From contig NZ_CAJSLV010000082.1 in NCBI RefSeq assembly GCF_907177275.1, forward strand, positions 885-50,555: a DNA stretch of 49,671 nt. The letters run 5' to 3'. Both the position numbers and the translations under genes were made by a program. The notes under the pieces were generated by a model. That model searched no databases. It had not been told where the DNA came from and saw only the letters and a list, made by a program, of their open reading frames with translations. Positions 43,152 to 49,671 of this stretch are shown in pieces; within the stretch, counting starts at the first letter, position 1, and each line of letters starts with the position of its first letter. Source of the DNA: Actinacidiphila cocklensis. Its GTDB lineage: Bacteria; Actinomycetota; Actinomycetes; Streptomycetales; Streptomycetaceae.

Positions 43152-44360
43152 ATGCCGCCCGCAGCGAAAGCGTCCCCGTCCGGCCCGCCGCCGTTCGACC
43201 CGTACGACCCGCTGGGTCTCGACGACCTGCTCGACGACGAGGACCGCGCGGTCCGCGACACCGTGCGCCGCTGGGCCGCCGAGCGGGTGCTGCCGCACGT
43301 GGCCGGCTGGTACGAGCGCGGCGAGCTGCCCGTCATCCGCGAGCTGGCCCGCGAGCTGGGTGCGATCGGGGCGCTCGGCATGCCGCTGACCGGCTACGGC
43401 TGTGCGGGTGCCAGCGCCGTGCAGTACGGCCTGGCCTGCCTGGAGCTGGAGGCCGCCGACTCCGGAATCCGCTCGCTGGTGTCGGTGCAGGGCTCGCTCG
43501 CCATGTACGCCATCCACCGCTACGGCTCCGAGGAGCAGAAGCAGCAGTGGCTGCCGCGGATGGCCGCAGGCGAGGTCATCGGCTGCTTCGGGCTCACCGA
43601 GCCCGACCACGGCTCCGACCCGGCCGGGATGCGCACCCGCGCGCGCAGGGACGGCTCCGACTGGGTGCTCGACGGCCGCAAGATGTGGATCACCAACGGC
43701 TCGGTCGCCGGCGTCGCCGTGGTGTGGGCGCAGACCGACGACGGCGTCCGCGGCTTCGCCGTGCCCACTGGCACCCCCGGTTTCAGCGCCCCCGAGATCC
43801 ACCACAAGTGGAGCCTGCGCGCCTCGGTCACCAGCGAGCTGGTCCTCGACGGCGTACGCCTGCCCGCCGACGCGGTGCTGCCGGGCGTGACCGGGCTGCG
43901 CGGCCCGCTGAGCTGCCTGAGCCACGCCCGCTACGGCATCGTGTGGGGCGCGATGGGCGCGGCCCGCGCCAGTTTCGAGGCGGCGCTCGACTACGCCCGC
44001 AGCCGCGAGCAGTTCGGCCGCGCGATCGGCGGCTTCCAGCTCACCCAGGCCAAACTGGCCGACATGGCCGTCGAGCTGCACAAGGGCATCCTGCTGGCCC
44101 ACCACCTCGGCCGCCGGATGGACGCGGGCCGGCTGCGTCCCGAGCAGATCAGCTTCGGCAAGCTCAACAACGTCCGCGAGGCCATCGACATCTGCCGCAC
44201 CGCCCGCACCGTCCTGGGCGCCAACGGGATCTCGCTGGAATACCCGGTCATGCGGCACGCCACCAACCTCGAATCGGTCCTCACCTACGAGGGCACCGTC
44301 GAGATGCACCAGCTGGTGCTGGGCAAGGCGCTCACCGGGCTCGATGCCTTCCGCGGCTGA
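43152..44360 (+). CDS. Acyl-CoA dehydrogenase (glutaryl-CoA dehydrogenase-like)
   Basis: The 402-residue flavoenzyme has CFGLTEPDHGSDPAGMRTRA (FAD/substrate-binding), WITNGSVAGVAVVWAQ, the C-terminal helical domain with SREQFGRAIGGFQLTQAKLADM, and the catalytic Glu in LTYEGTVEMHQLVLGKALTG. The overall pattern is closest to glutaryl-CoA dehydrogenases, which oxidise and decarboxylate; I cannot confirm the decarboxylating arginine. GGAGG 8 bases upstream supports ATG 43152. It converges with the MMPL gene with 37 bp between stops. Confidence 0.92.
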   Translation: MPPAAKASPSGPPPFDPYDPLGLDDLLDDEDRAVRDTVRRWAAERVLPHVAGWYERGELPVIRELARELGAIGALGMPLTGYGCAGASAVQYGLACLELEAADSGIRSLVSVQGSLAMYAIHRYGSEEQKQQWLPRMAAGEVIGCFGLTEPDHGSDPAGMRTRARRDGSDWVLDGRKMWITNGSVAGVAVVWAQTDDGVRGFAVPTGTPGFSAPEIHHKWSLRASVTSELVLDGVRLPADAVLPGVTGLRGPLSCLSHARYGIVWGAMGAARASFEAALDYARSREQFGRAIGGFQLTQAKLADMAVELHKGILLAHHLGRRMDAGRLRPEQISFGKLNNVREAIDICRTARTVLGANGISLEYPVMRHATNLESVLTYEGTVEMHQLVLGKALTGLDAFRG

Positions 44361-44397
44361 CCCGCGGTCAGGGGCGCATGTCGACAAGCCGCCCTGT

Positions 44398-46557
44398 CTA
44401 CATGTGCACATGCGGCAGCACCCGGTCCAACCGCCGCGGGAACCACCAGTTGGACCGGCCCAGCAGGAACATCGTGGACGGCACCAGCACCAGCCGGACG
44501 ACCGTCGCGTCGAGCACCACGCTGACCGCGAGGCCCAGCGCCAGCATCTTGACCACGACGGCGGGCGACACGGTGAAGGACAGGAAGACCGCCGTCATGA
44601 TGAAGGCCGCACTGGAGATCACCCGGCCGGTCGCCGAGAGCCCCGCGCCCACCGACCGGGTGTTGTCCGCGGTGCGGTGCCAGGCCTCGGAGATCCGCGA
44701 CAGCAGGAAGATCTCGTAGTCCATCGAGAGCCCGAAGACGATCGCGAACATCATCATCGGGACGTACGACTCGATCGGCACCGCCTCGGGCAGCCCGAGC
44801 GCCCCGGTGATCCAGCCCCACTGGAAGGCGGCGACCAGCACGCCGTAGGAGGCGCCGGTGGTCAGCAGGTTGAGCAGCACCGCCTTGAGCGGGATGACCA
44901 GGCTGCGGAAGACCGTCATCAGCAGCACGAAGGCGGCGATCAGCACGATGCCGATGATGATCGGCAGCCGGTCCTTCACCGTGTTGCGGAAGTCGAACTG
45001 CCCTGCGGCGGTGCCGGTGACGTAGCCGTGGGCGCCGGTGCCGCGCAGCGCGTCGGGCAGCACGCGGCCGGTCAGCGCGTTGAACAGCCCTCCGGTGGCG
45101 GCCGACTGGGGATCACCCGAAGGAGTGACCGTGCCGACGAGCAGCTTTCCGTCGGACGTGGGCTGGAGCGGGGTGGCCTCGGCGATGTCGGGGGTGTCCT
45201 GGAGTGCCTTGTCGACGTCGTCGCTGATCTGGCTCGCCGGGACGGTCGACTGCGAGACGTCGACGACCACGGTGAAGGGCGCGTTGGCGCCGGGGCCGAA
45301 ACCGGGACCCTGCCCGTCGGAGACCAGGTCGAACGCGATCCGGCTGGTGCTGCCCGCCTTCGCGGCGCCGTCGTCGACATGGCCGAGCCGCATCGAGAAC
45401 AGCGGCACCGCCAGCACCGCGAGCAGCGCCACCCCGCAGGCCAGGAAGGTCGCCGGGTGGCGGGAGATCAGCCCCGCGTAGCGGTGCCAGCTGTCGTCGT
45501 CGCCCGCGGTCTCGGCGACCGGGTGCCGGCGCACCGTCCAGCGGTCAATGGCGCGGCCGGTCAGCACGAGCGCGGCGGGCACCAGGGTCAGCGACGCGCT
45601 CGCGGTGATCACCACGGCGATGGTCGCGGCCAGGCCCAGCTTGCCGACGAAGCTCAGCCCGCACGCGTACAGGCTCATCAGCGCCACCGCGACCGTCGTC
45701 GCGGCCACCAGCACGGCGTGGCCGCTGGAGGAGCAGGTGCGGGCGACCGCGTCGGCGGGGGAGCGGCCGTCGATCAGGTCCTGCCGGAAACGCGTGGTCA
45801 GGAAGAGGGCGTAGTCGATGCCCACGCCGAGCCCGATCATGGTGGCCAGCGTCGGAGCCGCGTTGGCGAAGGTGACCACCCCCGCCACGATGCCGACCAC
45901 GCCGATCCCCACCAGCACCGCGACCAGCGCGCACAGCAGCGGCAGCACCGCGGCCAGCACGCTGCCGAAGACCAGCAGCAGGATCACCAGGGCCGCACCG
46001 ATGCCGACCAGTTCACTGCTCAGGTCGTTGGCGGGTGCGGTGGTCACCTGGTCGAGGCCGCCGCCGTAGGCGACCTGCACACCGTCGTCCCTGGCCGGGG
46101 CGGTCGCCTTGTCGAGTTCGTCGACGTAGCCGTGGCCGAGGGACTTCAGCGGCTCGTCGAAGGAGACGGTGGTGTACGCGGTCGCGCCGTCCTTGCTGGT
46201 GACCAGGGAGGAGGCGGCGGTGGCGTGCGGCATCGCCTTGAGATCGGCGACGGCGGAGTCCACCGCCTGCTGATGGTCGGCCACCGTGCCGGTGCCGGCG
46301 TGGAAGACGACCAGGCCGTTGGGCGCCGCGGCCGCCGGGTCGGAGGCCGTGAGCAGGTCGCCGCCGGTGTCGGACTGGCTGCCGGGCAGGGTGATCTGGT
46401 CGCTGAAGGTCGCCCCCACGATGTGGCGGCCGCCGAGTGCGGCGACCAGCAGCACCAGCCAAGCGGCGATGACCCACAGCGCGTGCCGGGCGCAGAAGCC
46501 GCCGAGCCTGGCGAGCTTGCCGTCAGGGGCTTCTGGCGCAGGTGCGACCGACGACAC
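44398..46557 (-). CDS. MMPL-family RND transporter
   Basis: The 719-residue protein has the 12-segment MMPL layout: one segment near residue 30, an extracytoplasmic domain (about 50-175), a block of five segments with IGLGVGIDYALFLTTRFR and ATTVAVALMSLYACGLSF, a second large loop (about 385-530) and a second block with MMMFAIVFGLSMDYEIFLLSRISEAW. The GIDYA and SMDYE Asp-Tyr pairs serve proton coupling. Substrates are usually lipids or hydrophobic metabolites. GTG 46557 has GGAGG 5 bases upstream. No regulator is adjacent. Confidence 0.94.
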   Translation of the reverse strand: MSSVAPAPEAPDGKLARLGGFCARHALWVIAAWLVLLVAALGGRHIVGATFSDQITLPGSQSDTGGDLLTASDPAAAAPNGLVVFHAGTGTVADHQQAVDSAVADLKAMPHATAASSLVTSKDGATAYTTVSFDEPLKSLGHGYVDELDKATAPARDDGVQVAYGGGLDQVTTAPANDLSSELVGIGAALVILLLVFGSVLAAVLPLLCALVAVLVGIGVVGIVAGVVTFANAAPTLATMIGLGVGIDYALFLTTRFRQDLIDGRSPADAVARTCSSSGHAVLVAATTVAVALMSLYACGLSFVGKLGLAATIAVVITASASLTLVPAALVLTGRAIDRWTVRRHPVAETAGDDDSWHRYAGLISRHPATFLACGVALLAVLAVPLFSMRLGHVDDGAAKAGSTSRIAFDLVSDGQGPGFGPGANAPFTVVVDVSQSTVPASQISDDVDKALQDTPDIAEATPLQPTSDGKLLVGTVTPSGDPQSAATGGLFNALTGRVLPDALRGTGAHGYVTGTAAGQFDFRNTVKDRLPIIIGIVLIAAFVLLMTVFRSLVIPLKAVLLNLLTTGASYGVLVAAFQWGWITGALGLPEAVPIESYVPMMMFAIVFGLSMDYEIFLLSRISEAWHRTADNTRSVGAGLSATGRVISSAAFIMTAVFLSFTVSPAVVVKMLALGLAVSVVLDATVVRLVLVPSTMFLLGRSNWWFPRRLDRVLPHVHM

Positions 46558-46699
46558 GACGCCTCCAGAAGTCGTACGGAAATGTCCCGAGTCTTCCGGA
46601 AATCGGTGGGCGCATGCGGCCGACAGGCCGAGGCGGATCGCAGATGTACGCGGCTCGTGGGCTCGCCCGCAGGCGGGTGCCCGCGCCGGGCAGGACTCC

Positions 46700-46725
46700 C
46701 ACCGGACGCGACTCGCGGTCCGGTG
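46700..46725 (-). terminator. Terminator hairpin after the sepF-like gene
   Basis: CACCGGAC at 46700-46707 and GTCCGGTG at 46718-46725 are exact complements around a 10-base loop that can itself pair GCG with CGC. It lies 10 bp past the sepF-like stop on the minus strand. The remaining 140 bp before the MMPL gene hold further GC-rich dyads such as GCCCGC-AG-GCGGG near 46666. Confidence 0.7.
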
Positions 46726-46735
46726 AGAGCCCTGC

Positions 46736-47179
46736 TCAGTTCTGGTTGAAGAAGCCGTCGCCGCCGCGGCGGTCGTCGGCGTTGAGCACCGAGTAGTCGG
46801 CGGGGGTCAGCAGGAAGACCCGGGTGGCGACCCGCTCGATGGAGCCGCGCAGGCCGAAGGTGAGGCCGGCGGCGAAGTCGACCACGCGCTTGGCGTCCGA
46901 CGACTCCATGCCCGTGAGGTTGACGATCACCGGCACGCCCTCGCGGAACAGCTCGCCGATGCCGCGTGCGTCCCGGAAGCCGTCGGGGGTGACGGTGGCG
47001 ATCCGCCGGCCCTGCTCCTGCGCGGACTCCGTGGCGACCCGCACCCGCGGATCGGTCACCCAGGTCTCTGCGCGACTGGAGCCCTCGCCGTAGTCGGCGT
47101 ACTCCTCGTCGTAGTAACCCTCGCCACCGTTGTCGTCGACGAGGCCCAGCCAGGCACTCGCCCGTCGAACCGATCCCAT
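46736..47179 (-). CDS. SepF-family cell-division protein (paralogue)
   Basis: The 147-residue protein begins MGSVRRASAWLGLVDD, an amphipathic membrane-tethering start, then an acidic Tyr/Gly/Asp linker and the SepF fold: IATVTPDGFRDARGIGELFREGVPVIVNLTGME, AKRVVDFAAGLTFGLRGSIERV and VFLLTPADYSV. SepF tethers FtsZ to the membrane; streptomycetes carry several SepF-like proteins, and a copy outside the ftsZ cluster, as here, is one of the extra ones. AGGAGG supports ATG 47179. Confidence 0.92.
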   Translation of the reverse strand: MGSVRRASAWLGLVDDNGGEGYYDEEYADYGEGSSRAETWVTDPRVRVATESAQEQGRRIATVTPDGFRDARGIGELFREGVPVIVNLTGMESSDAKRVVDFAAGLTFGLRGSIERVATRVFLLTPADYSVLNADDRRGGDGFFNQN

Positions 47180-47554
47180 GAACGCCTCCTCTCTCACACG
47201 CGGTCAGTACCGTCCGTCCGCTAGTCCTATCGTCGTCCATGATGTGGATGTTGCGCCAAGCGGATAGCCGCCACTCAGGCGAGTTGTGACGGTACTGGCA
47301 CACACGATAGTGGCGTACCGTCAGGCCGCCGGAGGTGTAGGGGAGGTGACGATCCGATGGGAACGCATTTCACGTCCGGGTGACGACCGGGGCCGGACGG
47401 CCCTGTACAGGCCGTCTGCCCGGTCCTTGCAGGTACCCATCATGCATTCCTTGAGGATGATCCGACAGGCGATAACATGACCGGCTGTCGGTTGAGGGAG
47501 TTTCGGCGTGGCCACCGGGAATTACGGGGCGCGCGGGGTCACCGGGGGGAATGC
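47180..47554. promoter_or_regulatory. Divergent control region of sepF-like and DUF5685 genes
   Basis: The 375-bp region holds two dyads: TGACGGTAC at 47287-47295 with its exact complement GTACCGTCA at 47315-47323, and GACGGC/GCCGTC arms at 47396-47416 around CTGTACAG. A candidate promoter for the rightward gene is TTGAGG at 47451-47456 and TAACAT at 47473-47478 with 16 bases between. A 64-codon ORF at 47286-47480 has no ribosome site and is discounted. Confidence 0.5.
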
Positions 47555-48829
47555 ATGTTCGGCATCATCAGGCCGTGCCGCCACCGAATGTCGGAGGGAA
47601 TGGCCGCGTCCTGGCTGGCCCATCTGTGCGGGCTGTGCCTCGCACTGCGGGACGGGCACGGGCAGGTCGCGAGAATCGCCACCAATTACGACGGCCTGAT
47701 CATCTCGGTCCTGGTCGAGGCGCAGACGGCCGCGACCGCGGATCTGCGCAGGACCGCGGGGCCGTGCCCGCTGCGCGGCATGCGGACCGCTCCGGTCGCC
47801 ACGGGCGAGGGCGCGCGGCTGGCCGCGGCCGTGTCGCTGGTGCTGGCGTCGGCGAAGATGCGCGACCACGTCGAGGACAGGGACGGCGCCTACGGGCGTC
47901 GGCCGGTCGCCGCCGCGGCCCGCGGGGTGGCCCGCCGCTGGGACCGCGCGGGCGCCAGGACCGGCGGCGACCTCGGCTTCGACACCGCGGTGCTGGTCGA
48001 CGCGGTGGGCAGGCAGGGCGCGATCGAGGCGGCGGCCGGCCCCGGCACCCCGCTGCTGACCGTCACCGAGCCCACCGAGACCGCCACCGCCGCGGCCTTC
48101 GCCCACACCGCCGTCCTCGCGGGCCGGCCGGCCAACGCCGCGCCCCTGGAGGAGGCGGGGCGGCTGTTCGGCCGGCTCGCCCACCTGCTGGACGCGGTCG
48201 AGGACCTGGCGCAGGACACCCGCACCGGCGCCTGGAACCCGCTCACCGCGACCGGCACCGACCTCGCCGAGGCCCGCAGGCTTTGCGACGACGCGCTGCA
48301 CGGCATACGGCTGGCCCTGCGCGACACCGACTTCGCGGGCTCGGCGGCGGGGCGGCTGGCCCACCAGCTGCTGGTGCACGAACTGGGCCGCTCGGTGGAC
48401 CGGGCCTTCGGCGCCGGCGGCTGCGCGCACGGGTCGCACGCCTCCGGGGCGGATGCGGCGGGCGCCGGTATCGCGGTCCAGGGCAGCGGCAACCCCTTCG
48501 GCGGGAATCCGTACGCGCCGGGCGCCCCCGGCACCGGCGCTCCCGGGCAGAGCCCGTACGCGCCCGGCGGCCCCGGTTTCCCCGGCGGCTTCCCGCCGCC
48601 CGAGCCGCCGCGCCCGCGCCGCGGGCTGCTCGCCGGCTGCCTGGTCTACACGGGCCTGTGCTGCACCTGCCAGTTGTGCTGCAGCGAGCACGAGGACGCC
48701 TGGAGCAGGGAGCGGCGGGACTCGTGGTGCAGCAACTGCGACTGTGATTGCTGCGACTGCTGCAGTTGCTGTGATGGATGCGATGGTTGCGATTGCTGTG
48801 ATGGGTGCGACTGCGGCTGCGACTGCTGA
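47555..48829 (+). CDS. DUF5685-like protein with Cys/Asp-rich C-terminal tail
   Basis: The 424-residue protein starts MFGIIRPCRHRMSEGMAASWLAHLCGLCLALRDGHG, the Cys-containing N-terminus typical of DUF5685 proteins, followed by a helical domain to about residue 300 and a Gly/Pro linker (NPFGGNPYAPG). From residue about 365 comes CLVYTGLCCTCQLCC and then a tail in which 17 of the last 33 residues are Cys, mostly as CD, CC and CDG. Metal binding is plausible but unproven. GGGGGGA precedes ATG 47555. A 6-bp hairpin follows the stop. Confidence 0.85.
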   Translation: MFGIIRPCRHRMSEGMAASWLAHLCGLCLALRDGHGQVARIATNYDGLIISVLVEAQTAATADLRRTAGPCPLRGMRTAPVATGEGARLAAAVSLVLASAKMRDHVEDRDGAYGRRPVAAAARGVARRWDRAGARTGGDLGFDTAVLVDAVGRQGAIEAAAGPGTPLLTVTEPTETATAAAFAHTAVLAGRPANAAPLEEAGRLFGRLAHLLDAVEDLAQDTRTGAWNPLTATGTDLAEARRLCDDALHGIRLALRDTDFAGSAAGRLAHQLLVHELGRSVDRAFGAGGCAHGSHASGADAAGAGIAVQGSGNPFGGNPYAPGAPGTGAPGQSPYAPGGPGFPGGFPPPEPPRPRRGLLAGCLVYTGLCCTCQLCCSEHEDAWSRERRDSWCSNCDCDCCDCCSCCDGCDGCDCCDGCDCGCDC

Positions 48830-48830
48830 A

Positions 48831-48847
48831 CCGGCTGTTCGAGCCGG
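48831..48847 (+). terminator. Short hairpin after the DUF5685-like gene
   Basis: CCGGCT at 48831-48836 and AGCCGG at 48842-48847 form a 6-bp stem with loop GTTCG directly after the TGA. Confidence 0.5.
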
Positions 48848-48946
48848 GCAGGTCGCGGCGGGGTCACATCGTGCGGGAGGCCCGAGGGAGGGGCGGGGAA
48901 GAGCGAAGCATGCGTGTGTGAAGGCCGGACGATCCGTCGGGGCGGG

Positions 48947-49024
48947 TCAGTGCCCGCAACACGACGCCGACCACACCCGACCGAAGTCGATGTGGTCGCG
49001 GGTGACGAGCCGACAGCTGCGCAT
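48947..49024 (-). CDS. Candidate cysteine-containing leader peptide
   Basis: On the minus strand an ATG at 49024 opens a 25-codon ORF ending in TGA at 48947. Its product contains RLVTRDHIDFGRVWSASCC near the C-terminus. This matches the pattern (L-V-x-R-x-H-I-D-x-x-R-x-x-S-A-x-C) of short leader peptides that precede sulfur-metabolism and related genes in streptomycetes. The ribosome site is weak (CTGTGGGC) and a GTG two codons upstream is possible. It points away from the LLM gene, and the next gene downstream on its strand is the DUF5685-like gene read backwards. Confidence 0.6.
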   Translation of the reverse strand: MRSCRLVTRDHIDFGRVWSASCCGH

Positions 49025-49096
49025 GCCCACAGTGCAGCAGCCGCCCACGCGATCCGTCAACCGCGGCGAGACGCGCTGTCCACGGGCTGGACATGC

Positions 49097-49127
49097 TTGA
49101 CAGCTGGTGACAGCGGCGGCTTAGCCT
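49097..49127 (+). promoter_or_regulatory. Candidate promoter of the LLM oxidoreductase gene
   Basis: TTGACA at 49097-49102 and TAGCCT at 49122-49127 are separated by 19 bases (or TTAGCC with 18). They lie about 100 bp before the ATG. Between them and the gene is a GCCGCG/CGCGGC hairpin at 49151-49170. The rest of the 48830-49223 gap holds the short hairpin and the leader ORF, with nothing else I can name. Confidence 0.45.
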
Positions 49128-49223
49128 TCGGTGAAGCCCCTGGTGGCTCAGCCGCGTTGAGGGACGCGGCGGCTGTGTGAAGGCACCACCCGTGCCACTC
49201 CCGCGTGTCGACGGAGCCTTCGC

Positions 49224-49671
49224 ATGCCTGCCCACTCGTCTCCCTCCGCAGCTCCTGCCCTCCCTTCCGGCGCCCTGCCGGGCCACCGCCCTGGCCGCAC
49301 CCTGCATCTGGCCGCCGCGATCGGCGGCGGCCTGCCCGCCGGGCAGGGGACCGCGTACTACCGCGACCTCGCCCGGCTCGCGGAGGGCGGCGGCCTGGAC
49401 TTCGTCACGCTGGAGCTGGCGGCGGGCCCGACCGACGGCTCCGACGGCTCCGGCGGCGCCGGGCCGCTGGACGCGCTCTCGCTGCTCGCCTCGGTGGCGC
49501 CGGCGACCGGCAGGATCGGTGTCGTTCCCGCCGTGCCCGCCGTGCCCGCGGTGCCCGCGGGGGCTTTCGACGTCGCCGTGGCCGTCGCCACCCTGGACTG
49601 GGTCAGCCGCGGCAGGGCCGGCTGGGCGCTCGCGGTGCCGGGTCCGCCGCCGGGGCGCGGCCGCGGGCGGC
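49224..49671 (+). CDS. LLM-class flavin-dependent oxidoreductase (3' partial)
   Basis: The frame is open from ATG 49224, with GGAG 7 bases upstream, to the window end (149 residues). After a Pro/Ala/Ser-rich start it reads LHLAAAIGGGLPAGQGTAYYRDLARLAEGGGLDFVTLEL, LLASVAPATGRIGVVPAVPAVP and VAVAVATLDWVSRGRAGWALAV, the N-terminal half of a luciferase-like (LLM) TIM barrel of the alkanesulfonate/NtaA monooxygenase group. Substrate unknown; this group often desulfonates organosulfur compounds with FMNH2. The C-terminal half lies outside the window. Confidence 0.85.
   Translation, partial: MPAHSSPSAAPALPSGALPGHRPGRTLHLAAAIGGGLPAGQGTAYYRDLARLAEGGGLDFVTLELAAGPTDGSDGSGGAGPLDALSLLASVAPATGRIGVVPAVPAVPAVPAGAFDVAVAVATLDWVSRGRAGWALAVPGPPPGRGRGR

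Noticed and set aside
44361..44397. Terminator between acyl-CoA dehydrogenase and MMPL genes
   Set aside because: CAGGG and CCCTG arms flank a long interrupted loop, and the stem is too weak to call.
47286..47480. 64-codon ORF ahead of the DUF5685 gene
   Set aside because: No ribosome site, and it overlaps the dyads and the candidate promoter.
48453..49100. Plus-strand ORF over the end of DUF5685 and the following gap
   Set aside because: It is the off-frame reading of the Cys-rich tail and ends in the leader region without domain content.
49103..49223. SAM-type riboswitch upstream of the LLM gene
   Set aside because: The stem and core motifs of known SAM riboswitches could not be found; only one simple hairpin is seen.

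Overview
This is 49.7 kb of very GC-rich DNA with codon use, GTG/TTG starts and gene content typical of a Streptomyces-type actinomycete (Streptomycetaceae). It is essentially chromosomal core. The order tlyA, NAD kinase, recN, pyrG, NUDIX, parA-like, scpA, scpB, pseudouridine synthase, cmk, der matches the conserved actinobacterial block known from Mycobacterium tuberculosis (Rv1694-Rv1713 region). I see no prophage, insertion sequence, integron, CRISPR array, rRNA or tRNA.

Layout. (1) 2-4220: the 3' part of a TPR protein with a long Arg/Asp/Pro repeat, a perfect terminator hairpin, a DUF1015 protein and a HAD phosphatase. (2) 4479-9514: an iron-siderophore uptake island, with binding protein and siderophore-interacting reductase on one strand and two permeases plus ATPase on the other, divergent from one iron box. 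(3) 9462-14863: an SCP2-like protein, a phasin-like protein with a histone-H1-like tail, a small ORF, then tlyA, NAD kinase and recN. (4) 15042-19136: a MraY/WecA-like membrane protein, a GT4 glycosyltransferase and a GH15 glucanase/trehalase. (5) 19497-25276: pyrG, a NUDIX ADP-ribose hydrolase, a STAND-like TPR protein with a degenerate nucleotide site, and alanine dehydrogenase. (6) 25522-30365: a tightly packed chromosome-organisation operon (orphan ParA, ribbon-helix-helix partner, ScpA, ScpB, pseudouridine synthase). (7) 30372-35453: a COG3541 nucleotidyltransferase, prephenate dehydrogenase, cmk, a PlsC-type acyltransferase and der. (8) 35472-36531: a small protein of uncertain start beside a 600-bp array of degenerate repeats in mirrored orientation. 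(9) 36532-44360: a Streptomyces-type hypothetical, an Rpf/LysM cell-wall hydrolase, a GT4 enzyme, an I78-type inhibitor, a PAP2-like membrane protein lacking both arginines, a DHA2 efflux pump and an acyl-CoA dehydrogenase. (10) 44398-49671: an MMPL transporter, a SepF paralogue, a DUF5685 protein with an extreme Cys/Asp tail, an apparently orphan sulfur-type leader peptide, and the start of an LLM flavin oxidoreductase cut by the window end.

The least ordinary signals are the ParA/RHH pair fused into the scpAB operon, the Cys/Asp tail of the DUF5685 protein, the leader peptide pointing away from any obvious target, the PAP2 and STAND proteins that keep their fold but have lost catalytic residues, and a family of dispersed hairpin repeats that occupy four intergenic regions. 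All calls are from reading the sequence; no database search was run.
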